Assembly (NCBI RefSeq): GCF_016405985.1
Contig: NZ_JAEFCF010000001.1
Span: 124,001-188,000 of the forward strand
DNA length: 64,000 bases
From: Paracoccus sp. IB05
Lineage (GTDB): Bacteria; Pseudomonadota; Alphaproteobacteria; Rhodobacterales; Rhodobacteraceae
Direction: 5' to 3'
The notes beneath the pieces are model-generated. The model searched no databases. It was given only the letters and a program-made list of their open reading frames with translations, and was not told where the DNA came from. Shown here piece after piece: positions 8,943 through 16,856 of the stretch. Position 1 is the stretch's first letter; each line of letters begins with the position of its first letter. The position numbers were made by a program, and so were the translations under genes.

Positions 8943-10619
8943 GTGGTTTACGTGATGGCTGCGCTGAAACGATTTCTCACGGACGCCTCCGGCGCCCTGT
9001 CGATTCTTTTTGTCATTCTGATGCCCCTCCTGATGCTGATCGGTGGGGCGGCGACCGATGTTTCGCTTCTGAACGCGCAGAAAAGGTTTACCCAGTCTCA
9101 GGCTGACCTCGCCGCACTCAGTGCGTCACGCTATCTCCCGGATCCGGTGGCAACCCGCCAGGCCGCGCGGGAGGTTGTTTTGCACAATGGCAAATATGGG
9201 CAGATCACCCTTGCCGATTCCGATATCCTCATCGGACGCTATGATCCGGTCAGCGGCGTCTTCACGCAGGCGCCAAATCAGGTGCGGCCGGAATTCGCCA
9301 GCGCGGTTCACGTCGTTGTGCCATCACGGTTCCGCCCGTTTCTGCTGTCGCCGATCTTAAGCGACGAGAACATCATCATCAAACGGGCGGCGGTTGGGGT
9401 GCAGCGGGGAGTTGTTGCATTTACATTGCGCAACCGGCTCCTGTCTCTGCACACGGACCGCGCAATCCTCGGGCGGGTGCTGGGGCCATTGGGCCTTGGG
9501 CTGAATGCCGAAGTGCTTGGCTATATGGGCCTCGCCACCACGAAAATCAGCCTGAACAATCTGCTCGGCCTGATTGCCGGGACCGAGGTCGGGCTTGATG
9601 TGTTCAGCTTCAACGATGTTCTCAATCTCCAGGTCAGCCGTCTGGCTCTGCTGAACCATCTGGTGACGCTCGGCGGGCTTGCCAAGATCGATATTATCCC
9701 AACAGCTGTCGGGACCGGGCCGCTCACTCTGGGGCAGATCGTAGGGGCGTCTCCGGGCCTGCTGGGCCTCACCGCCGGTGATATCCTTCCTGACATCAAG
9801 CTGAATGTCTTTGATCTTGTGATGGCAATGGCCGGCCTGGCCGCAGACCCGAATCAGCGGCTGAGTGTAGACCTGCCGATCAATCTCGGGAATCTGGCGA
9901 ATATTTCCGTCTCGCTTGGCCTGATCAGACCGCCGGTGATTGCCGTGGGCTATGTCGGAGACACACCGCCGCCGAAGGCCTCGGTGGCACAGGTGGATGC
10001 GCTGGTCCTGGCCAATGTTCTGGACCTCGGCGGAACCGGTCTTCTGCGCGTCGCACTGAATGTTGCGGCCGCTACAGCAACGGCCGTGCCGGTCAGTCTG
10101 AATTGCAGCGCCACGGCGCCTTCGGACCAGCTGGCCGTGTTCTCGGTCCAGACCGCGCCTGCGGAACTGGCCCTGAATGTGGGCCTGCTGGACAGCCGGG
10201 CCGGCGTAGACCCAAAGGATATGGAGAGAATAAAGGTCGGCGGCGGGACACAGCAGGTGGCAATCCGGCTGAGCGAACTTGGCAAACCGGTCCCTGTCAG
10301 AAATCCGCTGACACTTTCCGGCTTGCTCAGGGATACGTCCCGCTTTCTTGAAACCGTGAGAAAGGATCTGCAGGATCAGGTGAAAACGTGCGGCGGGCCG
10401 CTCGGCTTCCTGTTGTGCCCTCTGCTCGGGCTGGTCAACCTTACCCTTTCGGTGCTGCTCGGAGTCCTTGGCGCGCTTGTGGACAGCCTTGGAAAATTTC
10501 TCGCAGCGCTCGGCGTCGATGAATTCCTGCAATGGCTGCTGGATCTTCTGGGCATAGGGGTCGCGCAGGCAGATATCATTCTCGACAGCTATGCCTGTGG
10601 CGCAGCCCTCGCCCGGTAA
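8943..10619 (+). CDS. TadG-like pilus assembly / surface protein
   Basis: A 558-residue protein with an N-terminal segment LSILFVILMPLLMLIGGAAT after a short basic leader that includes DASGAL. This is the TadE/TadG N-terminus: a single membrane helix with the rest outside. The body after QAD-LAALSASRYL is rich in Leu, Gly and Val repeats and ends in a hydrophobic stretch with paired cysteines, as in alphaproteobacterial TadG-like proteins. I use the GTG at 8943 because a GGGGGCG sequence precedes it; an ATG at 8955 is the alternative. A perfect terminator lies 34 bases past its stop, so it ends the locus transcript. Confidence 0.75.
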   Translation: MVYVMAALKRFLTDASGALSILFVILMPLLMLIGGAATDVSLLNAQKRFTQSQADLAALSASRYLPDPVATRQAAREVVLHNGKYGQITLADSDILIGRYDPVSGVFTQAPNQVRPEFASAVHVVVPSRFRPFLLSPILSDENIIIKRAAVGVQRGVVAFTLRNRLLSLHTDRAILGRVLGPLGLGLNAEVLGYMGLATTKISLNNLLGLIAGTEVGLDVFSFNDVLNLQVSRLALLNHLVTLGGLAKIDIIPTAVGTGPLTLGQIVGASPGLLGLTAGDILPDIKLNVFDLVMAMAGLAADPNQRLSVDLPINLGNLANISVSLGLIRPPVIAVGYVGDTPPPKASVAQVDALVLANVLDLGGTGLLRVALNVAAATATAVPVSLNCSATAPSDQLAVFSVQTAPAELALNVGLLDSRAGVDPKDMERIKVGGGTQQVAIRLSELGKPVPVRNPLTLSGLLRDTSRFLETVRKDLQDQVKTCGGPLGFLLCPLLGLVNLTLSVLLGVLGALVDSLGKFLAALGVDEFLQWLLDLLGIGVAQADIILDSYACGAALAR

Positions 10620-10652
10620 CGCCCGAACCCGTCCAGCCAGAAAGACCCGTTT

Positions 10653-10690
10653 GACCGCCCGCGCAGACCACGCGGGCGGTCTTCCGTTTT
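10653..10690 (+). terminator. Rho-independent terminator after the TadG-like gene
   Basis: An 11-bp perfect stem, GACCGCCCGCG paired with CGCGGGCGGTC, with a CAGACCA loop, followed by TTCCGTTTT. Confidence 0.85.
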
Positions 10691-10825
10691 GGCAGGGCGC
10701 CGCGGCGCCACATTCTTGACGCAATCCGAAAAGAACCCGCCACAAAAAAGACAGACGGCCCAAGGATACATACTTTAGATAAATAAGACTCCAAAGAGCC
10801 GGATTATGTCCACAAGGAGAGGCCC

Positions 10826-11368
10826 GTGCTGAGACTGACCAAAAGCCATCAAGCAAGTGAGCGCCCCGCAGAGAGCGCGATGATTATGCGCGTTCCGCCT
10901 GCCCCGGAAGCCGAATCAAATGTGGCTTACAGTCTGAAAACCTCGTCGCTGATCGACGCGCCGCTCTGCCCCAAAGGTCTGATCCTGATGTGCGGGCAGA
11001 TGGGCTCGCTCTCGCGCGATCTCAGCGACTGGTCGGACCGGATGCGGGCGGTGGTCATGGTGGTATCCGAGAACAGCATGACACTCGACTGGTTGCGGGA
11101 ATATGCGCCGAAGCTTGATTTCCTGCTGGTCGATTCCGATTACCTTGGCGACACCGAGGCCACGATTGATTTCTGCATGCAGGTGCGCCGGGCGACGCCC
11201 AGGCTGCCGCTGGTGCTGGTCTCAAGCGAGATTCGGTCGCATGACTTCACCTGCGAGCGGATGATGGCCTGTGACGTGACGCTGAAACCTCCGCTGCTGC
11301 ATACAGCCCTGACGCTGGGCGTGCAGGCGGCGTATCAGAACAACGATTACTACCAGACATCACGCTGA
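10826..11368 (+). CDS. Orphan receiver-like protein
   Basis: A 180-residue protein with a GTG start after the strong ribosome binding site AAGGAGAG. From residue about 50 it has a response-regulator-like fold: GLILMCGQ in place of the acidic beta-1 pocket, an Asp in LDFLLVDSDYLGD (about 110), a Ser in LVLVSS, and TLKPPL at the Lys position. The first acidic pair of a normal receiver seems to be missing, so it may not be phosphorylated in the usual way. No output domain is present. It directly follows the Tad locus with its hybrid kinase and could be a stand-alone partner of it, but it has its own upstream region after a terminator. Confidence 0.55.
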   Translation: MLRLTKSHQASERPAESAMIMRVPPAPEAESNVAYSLKTSSLIDAPLCPKGLILMCGQMGSLSRDLSDWSDRMRAVVMVVSENSMTLDWLREYAPKLDFLLVDSDYLGDTEATIDFCMQVRRATPRLPLVLVSSEIRSHDFTCERMMACDVTLKPPLLHTALTLGVQAAYQNNDYYQTSR

Positions 11369-11440
11369 ACGATGTGAGCCAGGCGGCCCCTGCAACAGGC
11401 ATATCCTGACTGTGGATCCGGCGCCTGGCCTCTCAGACAA

Positions 11441-11468
11441 ATCCCACAGACAAAATCCCACAGACAAA
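11441..11468 (+). repeat. Perfect 14-bp tandem duplication
   Basis: ATCCCACAGACAAA occurs twice head to tail (11441-11454 and 11455-11468) in the space between the receiver gene and the convergent lipoprotein gene. Confidence 0.8.
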
Positions 11469-11576
11469 GCCCCGCTGCGCAGGAGCCAGCAGGGCCTTCG
11501 GTTTCCTTATCCATGTCAGGCAGGCGGGGTGTCAGACTGTTGTCACTCCCGCTGCGCCTGCCAGCCGATCCTCTGC

Positions 11577-11828
11577 TTACCAGCAGGCAAAGGCGAGCGA
11601 GGTCCTGGTGGGAGAGACTTCCTTCGCGACAACCCATGTGGCTTGCTGCTGTTTTGTCGCACAGGCCTGAGTTGCAAGTGGCTGAGCCGCAGACACGAGC
11701 CGTTCAAATGAAGTCCTGGCCGGGGCTTCAACAGAGATCCTGATCAGCTCGGCGTCCTTTTCAGCTGGCATGCCGGATACGCATCCGGAAACAAACATGC
11801 ACCCGATTATGGCAAGTTTATACTTCAC
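11577..11828 (-). CDS. Small putative lipoprotein
   Basis: An 83-residue protein with a type II signal peptide: MKYKLAIIGCMFVSGC, with a lipobox-like V-S-G-C and the lipidated Cys at residue 16. The mature part is short and polar and has two further cysteines. The GTG start at 11828 is preceded by AGAGAGGTG at good spacing. I do not recognise a family. An inverted repeat sits just upstream of its ribosome binding site. Confidence 0.55.
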   Translation of the reverse strand: MKYKLAIIGCMFVSGCVSGMPAEKDAELIRISVEAPARTSFERLVSAAQPLATQACATKQQQATWVVAKEVSPTRTSLAFACW

Positions 11829-11851
11829 TGTGCAGCACCTCTCTGATTACA

Positions 11852-11874
11852 TACTATGTGATATATCCATAGTA
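11852..11874 (-). promoter_or_regulatory. Inverted repeat upstream of the lipoprotein gene
   Basis: TACTATG and CATAGTA form a perfect 7-bp inverted repeat with a 9-base spacer, in a strongly A+T-rich stretch (about 11845-11910) just ahead of the lipoprotein start. It may be an operator or part of a promoter; nothing else supports it. Confidence 0.35.
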
Positions 11875-11912
11875 CTTTATGGTCAATAATGTTCGAATTA
11901 TAATCCGTTAGG

Positions 11913-12090
11913 TCATGTTGACATATGGCGGCGCCACAGCCTGATAGGGGCTATGCCGGCGAAGCCGGGGAAACTGTCTTTGATTTGTCGTAGCGGGTCG
12001 CCAGTCGCCGGCCGTACTCCAGCTTGCTGAACCAAAGCCCGACCAGGTTGCGCAAGGTGCAGACGTCCATGTCGACGACCTTGAAAGGCT
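11913..12090 (-). mobile_element. IS5-family transposase 3' remnant
   Basis: Read on the minus strand, one frame gives TLRNLVGLWFSKLEYGRRLATRYDKSK and, after a frame change, KDSFPGFAGIAPIRLWRRHMST followed by a stop. This is the C-terminal end typical of IS5-family (IS427-like) transposases, with the Y-(2)-R-(3)-E region degraded (R-N-L-V then a substituted core, then ATRYDK). At least one frameshift and loss of the 5' two thirds show that it is dead. It abuts the IS66 remnant. Confidence 0.65.
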
Positions 12091-12149
12091 ACCGGTTCGT
12101 AATCATCCGGCGCAGGCCAGAGCCATGCGGCTCTGTCGATCAGGCTGTG

Positions 12150-12665
12150 TTTCCAGTTCCGGGGAAGACGTTCCGGCAGGCGTGACAGGGGCATTGCTGG
12201 CGTCCGGGCGAAGACATCAGCCAGCCATGCCTGGGCGATCCAGGTCATTCATCCTGGCGGTGACGGTCAGGGAATACAGGAAGGCAGCGCGTTCGCCGCC
12301 GCGCGATGATCCGGCGAAGAGCCAGGCCGTCCTGCCAGGGGCGACTTCGACATCCCGGCGCGTTCCGCCCGCAGCCGGTTGTGCAAATCCTCGATCATCG
12401 GGCGCACCCGCTGCTGACGGGCAGCGCAGCGGGCCGCAGCGCTCTGGCCATTGATCTCGCGCTCGAGAGCGAAGATGGCGTCGAAGCGATTGACGACTTC
12501 CAGCGCGTTCGGGGAGATCTCCTCTGCCACCTTTTGCCCTTTCGGGCCGTGGCTTTGATCTCCGCCAGGTCGAAGAACCTGCGCCGGGCATGGGACCAGC
12601 ACAGCGCGCTGAGCACCAGCGCGGGCTCCCGCAAAGCCGCATCGACGACCTGCTGCCCGGGAATT
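12150..12665 (-). mobile_element. IS66-family transposase remnant, frameshifted
   Basis: Three minus-strand frames carry successive pieces of an IS66 transposase: ALCWSHARRRFFDLAEIKA, then ISPNALEVVNRFDAIFALE and REINGQSA, then AWLFAGSSRGGERAAFLYSL with TVTARMNDLD, and finally QAWLADVFARTPAMPLSRL. The N-terminal half, including the zinc-finger part, is missing, and at least two frameshifts separate the pieces. No intact terminal inverted repeat could be seen. The element separates the Tad locus from the hydantoinase operon. Confidence 0.75.
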
Positions 12666-12779
12666 TAGGGCCGTCAAGTTAAGCTGACCCTGCCGCCCAC
12701 ACACCGCTTACAGAGGATCTGTCACAGGGCCTTCCCGCATATCGGCATGGTTCAGAGCCATCTGCCGTCCCGACCGCAC

Positions 12780-12806
12780 AAAAAAGGGCCGCATCAGATG
12801 CGGCCC
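12780..12806 (-). terminator. Terminator of the hydantoinase/permease operon
   Basis: On the minus strand, a 9-bp perfect stem GGGCCGCAT/ATGCGGCCC with a 3-base loop is followed by TTTTTT. It lies just past the permease stop codon at 12828. Confidence 0.9.
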
Positions 12807-12827
12807 AGGTCTCGGGATGCGCCTTGG

Positions 12828-14456
12828 TTACTGTCTTACCAGGTCCTCCATGCTCACATTCCCGCTGCAGGCGCGCGCTTCGGCGCGGGCCGCAACCAGA
12901 AATTCGCTGCGATCAGACGCACAGGCGAGGCAGATCGGCGCATGGCCGGCGGAAGGGTCGCGGTCCATCTCATGCGCGATATAGGCCTGATGGCAATGGT
13001 GGCAGCGGATGCGGGCCTGCCAGGGATCATCGACCTCCTTGCGGGGATCACCGGGCCGTTCCTCGACAAACCAGCTGCGTTGCGCGACCAACAGCGAGGC
13101 GGCATAGATCACCACCGCGATCCCCAGCGTGACCGGAGGCGCCCAGACCCCGCCGAAACTGCCGCCGAAGACCATCATCAGGCAGCCGGTGGCCGAGGCA
13201 ATGACCCAGGCGCCAAGGCCGCCGGGATTGACCATCGGCACCCTGCCCGGCCTGAATTCCAGCTGATCCGCCCTTATGCCGCGCAGACTGCACCAGCCGA
13301 TATGGGTCATGGCGACGCCCACCCAGGCCACGATGATCACGCCCTGGAATTGCAGCGTCAGCAGCAGATAGCCAAAGACATTGGTCAGCATCACAAGGAA
13401 AATGACCACCGTCATGATCCCGACCCAGACCGTGCGCGGCCAGGAGATCTTGAAGGCCCGCGCGAAGAAGTTCTGCATATTGGTCGAGGAAAGGTAGAAA
13501 TTGATGGTGTTGATCCGGGTCTGACTGGCCCAGACCAGCAGCACGCCGAATGGCCCCATCAGAGCGACGATGCCGATGATCGCCGAGGTCTCGCTCAACT
13601 CGCCTTCAATCGGGATGGTGAAGGTGATGAACATGCCGACCGCGCCATTGATCAGCAGCGTGACCACATAGAAGGGAATGCCGAAGGTGATACGGCCATT
13701 GAACGGCGCGTCTTCCTTGCGGCCAAAGCGGGCGACATCCCAGGTCATCATCACCACGACCCAGACGCCCATATAGACCGTAAAGGCGAACCACCAGCCA
13801 GGGACGCCGACATCGACGCCGCCAACGGGCATCTGGGTCAGCCAGGCCCCGGAATATCCATGCTTGGCGGTCGCCCAGATCACACAGGCGACCAGTCCGA
13901 ACACATAAAGCGGCAGCAGGATGCCATTGATCCGGTCAAGCCAGGTCCTGACACCGCGCATCACGAGGGGCGCGCTGTAGAGGCAGACGATGAAATACCA
14001 GAGGCTCATTGGGCCACCGAAGTAATCCTGCAGGGCAATGGCGACAATCGAGCCTTCGGCGATGGCATAATAGGTGATCGTGACCCCAAACAGCAGCGCG
14101 GCGAAGGTGGCGCCGACCTGGCCGAACACCGCGCGGGAAAACAGGGCGACGCTGGTGCCGCTGCGGGCGGCGAAGCGCGCTGCAATGCCGCAGAGGATGC
14201 CATAGACCACCGTTGAAAGCGCGATCCCGATCAGGGTGTTGATGGTGCCGACCGTCAGCGCGACCATACTGCCGACAACGACCCAGAACATCGCGCTCAT
14301 CAGCCCGAACCAGGCCATCGAGAGCGAGAAGCGCGAACTTCGCCACGAGGGCGGCACGATATGCAGCGAAAAATCTTCCGCTGCGGCCTCGCGCAGCACC
14401 TCGGGCTCGTCATGGAAGATGATATCGGGGGCAGGATATGTTCTGGCAGGGCTCAT
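12828..14456 (-). CDS. NCS1-family permease with C-terminal Cys4 tail
   Basis: A 542-residue NCS1 (purine/pyrimidine, hydantoin, allantoin) permease with about 12 membrane segments. Typical stretches are SMAWFGLMSAMFWVVVG near the first helix, GVTITYYAIAEGSI, and WASQTRINTINFYLSSTNMQNFF in the second half. The start at 14456 has GAGGAGC in front; the open frame extends 43 codons further upstream without a better start. It lies downstream of hyuA-hyuB, so hydantoin- or ureide-like substrates are likely (compare Mhp1). The odd part is a cytosolic tail of about 65 residues with CHHC, 20 residues, then CLAC, a zinc-ribbon-like pattern not normal for NCS1 porters. Confidence 0.85.
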   Translation of the reverse strand: MSPARTYPAPDIIFHDEPEVLREAAAEDFSLHIVPPSWRSSRFSLSMAWFGLMSAMFWVVVGSMVALTVGTINTLIGIALSTVVYGILCGIAARFAARSGTSVALFSRAVFGQVGATFAALLFGVTITYYAIAEGSIVAIALQDYFGGPMSLWYFIVCLYSAPLVMRGVRTWLDRINGILLPLYVFGLVACVIWATAKHGYSGAWLTQMPVGGVDVGVPGWWFAFTVYMGVWVVVMMTWDVARFGRKEDAPFNGRITFGIPFYVVTLLINGAVGMFITFTIPIEGELSETSAIIGIVALMGPFGVLLVWASQTRINTINFYLSSTNMQNFFARAFKISWPRTVWVGIMTVVIFLVMLTNVFGYLLLTLQFQGVIIVAWVGVAMTHIGWCSLRGIRADQLEFRPGRVPMVNPGGLGAWVIASATGCLMMVFGGSFGGVWAPPVTLGIAVVIYAASLLVAQRSWFVEERPGDPRKEVDDPWQARIRCHHCHQAYIAHEMDRDPSAGHAPICLACASDRSEFLVAARAEARACSGNVSMEDLVRQ

Positions 14457-14688
14457 GAATTCCAGCTCCTCATGGGGTTTCTCTGAAATCGGAAAACCGG
14501 CTGTAAGCAGAGAAAAGGCGTCGCCTGACGGGTCGTCAGGCCAGGTGCCACAAGTCATTCGCGAGCTGCCCTGACCAGGTTTCACACCTGGTCACTCAGG
14601 GCGGGCAGACTGGCGAAATCCCCTGAGGCCGCAGCGGAAAACCGGTATCCGTCTGAATTTGATGTCGTCTGGCAGATCCGTTCAGAAA

Positions 14689-14716
14689 CAGGGCGGCGGA
14701 TGATCGCGCCGCCCTG
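14689..14716 (-). terminator. Intercistronic hairpin between hyuB and the permease gene
   Basis: A perfect 10-bp stem, CAGGGCGGCG/CGCCGCCCTG, with an 8-base loop lies 17 bases past the hyuB stop. On the minus strand it is followed only by TTTC, so it is a weak terminator or an mRNA-stabilising hairpin that could lower permease expression relative to hyuAB. Confidence 0.5.
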
Positions 14717-14732
14717 GGTAGTGATGCGTTTT

Positions 14733-16820
14733 TCAGGCGGCTGCTTTCAGCCGTTCGCCGGCCTCCTCGCTCAGCACGGCGAGCGTTTTGCCCCAATAGG
14801 GCAGGACGCGGCGTTTCATCATTTCGCGGAACTGGGCGGTTGTATTGGCGAGAAGCTCGCCATTGCCCCAGTCAAGGATGACGCCATATTGCCGGACACA
14901 GTCCATCTCGTTGAACTCGCCCGCGCGGTAGCGCGCCGCGACTTCGGCGGGATCGGCGTCAAGCCAGCCGGGGCGCTCGGCGGCGATCCGGGCGCGCTCG
15001 GCCTGGGTTGCGGCCTCGTCGACCTCATATTGCGCGAGATCGGCATCGACGACGCGGATGACCACGCCATAGTCGATCTGTGCCCGCCGGACGCTGACAT
15101 ATTCGTCGGCCACATCCTCGCAGACCAGCGCCGGATCGCGCAGCAAGGGGTCGCCCACGCCCCCTCCCCCGGCCGAAGGGCGGGTGAAGACATCATCAAG
15201 CTCGATCGGCAGGTTCGAGAAGATCGAGCCGAGATAGCGCTCGCGATCCGTGCCCTTGTTCAGCCAGACGCCATGCGGGATCGAGGGCAGACCGCCCCAC
15301 ATCCCCCAGGTGACCGAGCGCTCGCGGTCGCAGCAATACGAGACGACGATGCGTTCGCCCTCAAAGACCGAGCCGCCTTTCTCGGCGCCAAGCCCGCCGC
15401 GGGATTCGCCGGGTCCGGCGGAATCCTGCACGAAATCATGGCATTTGGTCAGAACGGGCGCGAGGCGCTCCTGGCCCTCCAGCGGCTGGATGCCGTATTG
15501 CGCGCCAAAGACAGGTGCAGTGGCGTTAAAGCCGTCGCGCCCGTTCCGGCCGCCCCAGCCGCCCGCCATCCAGTCATACCACATGAAATAGGGCTTGCCC
15601 TCGATCCTGGTATCCCTCCCGCCGACCAGCAGATATTCAAGGTTGAAGGCGCAGCCCATGGTGCGTTCGGGCATGATATCGGCCCAGAGCCCGAAGACCG
15701 AATTCATCAGTTTCTCGAACGGGCCGGAACAGAAACCGGCGCAGGGGCTGGGCCAGTTGGCATTCACCACCGTGCCCGGTTCGCCCACATTGACGGTGAC
15801 CGCGCGGTAAAGCCCCGAGTTCAGCGGCAGATCCGGGAACTGGTACTTCGTTCCCGCCACGATCCCCGCGAAAGACCCGCCATAGGCCGCGTTGAGGAAG
15901 GTCGAGATCTGCGGATGCGAGCCGGAGAGGTCGTAATGGGCATGATTGCCCTCGATGGTGAACTTGATCTTAATCGGGATCAGGCCTTCTTCGAGCTTGG
16001 GATCCTGGTCGATATAATCCTCGGCATACCAGGTGCCGTCGGGCAGTTCGGCCAGGCGCTGACGCATCAGCACTTCGACCCAGTCCTGCACCTCGCGGAA
16101 GGCGATCTTGATCGTCTCGACACCATATTTGCCGCAAAGCCGCAGGATCTCGCGTTCGGCCACGGCGGTCGCCTCGGCCTGGGCCTGCATATCGCCGATC
16201 ACATCGCCCGGGTTGCGGGTATTGTTGGCGATCATCTTCGCCACATCTTCCAGCCAGACACCCTTGCTCCAGACCCGGGTCGGCGTGATGCGCAGCCCCT
16301 CGCCCATATGGTCAAGTGCGGTGATGTTGAACGAGCCCGGCGTCGCCCCCCCCATATCGGCCCAGTGACCATTGGCCTGGGACCAGCCGATCAGCTCGCC
16401 CTCATAAAACATCGGGCGCAGGATGCGGGTATCGTTGAAATGGCTGCCGCCGCGGAACGGATCATTGATGATGAAGACGTCACCGGGATGGATATCGCCC
16501 GCGAAATCCTCGATCACTGCCTTGCAGGTGTAATGCAGCGTGCCGACATGGGCGGCGATATCGCCGGTGCCCTGCATCACCAGATTGCCCTCGGGATCGC
16601 TGAGGCCGGACGAAAAGTCGCGGCAATAGATCACGAAGGAATAGCAGGTGCGCAAAAGCTGCTCGGCCATCTGGTCAACGATATTGACGAAGGCGTTGCG
16701 CAGCACCTCGAAGGTGATCGGATCAAGCTGCGATTTGAACTCGGTCATCCGCTGTTCGGGCGGCGGCGGGAACTGGATGCCCTTGTCGGAAAGGCTGAGA
16801 GATTGTTTTTTGCCGGTCAT
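14733..16820 (-). CDS. hyuB: Hydantoinase/oxoprolinase-family subunit B
   Basis: A 695-residue HyuB (N-methylhydantoinase B / acetophenone carboxylase / caprolactamase) family protein. Recognised pieces are ITFEVLRNAFVNIVDQMAEQ near residue 33, SSGLSDPEGNLVMQGTGDIAAHVG, and GDVFIINDPFRGGSHFNDTR (about 113-133). HyuA and HyuB together perform ATP-dependent opening or carboxylation of cyclic amides, ketones or lactams; the exact substrate cannot be read from sequence. An AGGAGG ribosome binding site precedes the ATG at 16820. It follows hyuA after 36 bases. No HyuC-type N-carbamoyl amidohydrolase gene is nearby. Confidence 0.9.
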   Translation of the reverse strand: MTGKKQSLSLSDKGIQFPPPPEQRMTEFKSQLDPITFEVLRNAFVNIVDQMAEQLLRTCYSFVIYCRDFSSGLSDPEGNLVMQGTGDIAAHVGTLHYTCKAVIEDFAGDIHPGDVFIINDPFRGGSHFNDTRILRPMFYEGELIGWSQANGHWADMGGATPGSFNITALDHMGEGLRITPTRVWSKGVWLEDVAKMIANNTRNPGDVIGDMQAQAEATAVAEREILRLCGKYGVETIKIAFREVQDWVEVLMRQRLAELPDGTWYAEDYIDQDPKLEEGLIPIKIKFTIEGNHAHYDLSGSHPQISTFLNAAYGGSFAGIVAGTKYQFPDLPLNSGLYRAVTVNVGEPGTVVNANWPSPCAGFCSGPFEKLMNSVFGLWADIMPERTMGCAFNLEYLLVGGRDTRIEGKPYFMWYDWMAGGWGGRNGRDGFNATAPVFGAQYGIQPLEGQERLAPVLTKCHDFVQDSAGPGESRGGLGAEKGGSVFEGERIVVSYCCDRERSVTWGMWGGLPSIPHGVWLNKGTDRERYLGSIFSNLPIELDDVFTRPSAGGGGVGDPLLRDPALVCEDVADEYVSVRRAQIDYGVVIRVVDADLAQYEVDEAATQAERARIAAERPGWLDADPAEVAARYRAGEFNEMDCVRQYGVILDWGNGELLANTTAQFREMMKRRVLPYWGKTLAVLSEEAGERLKAAA

Positions 16821-16856
16821 GCCGGGATCCTCCTGATGTTGGGGGTGGGCGGGCGC

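Noticed and set aside
12747-14216. A 489-codon plus-strand frame opposite the NCS1 permease gene
   Set aside because: It is an antisense shadow of the permease with low-complexity charged composition and no ribosome binding site.
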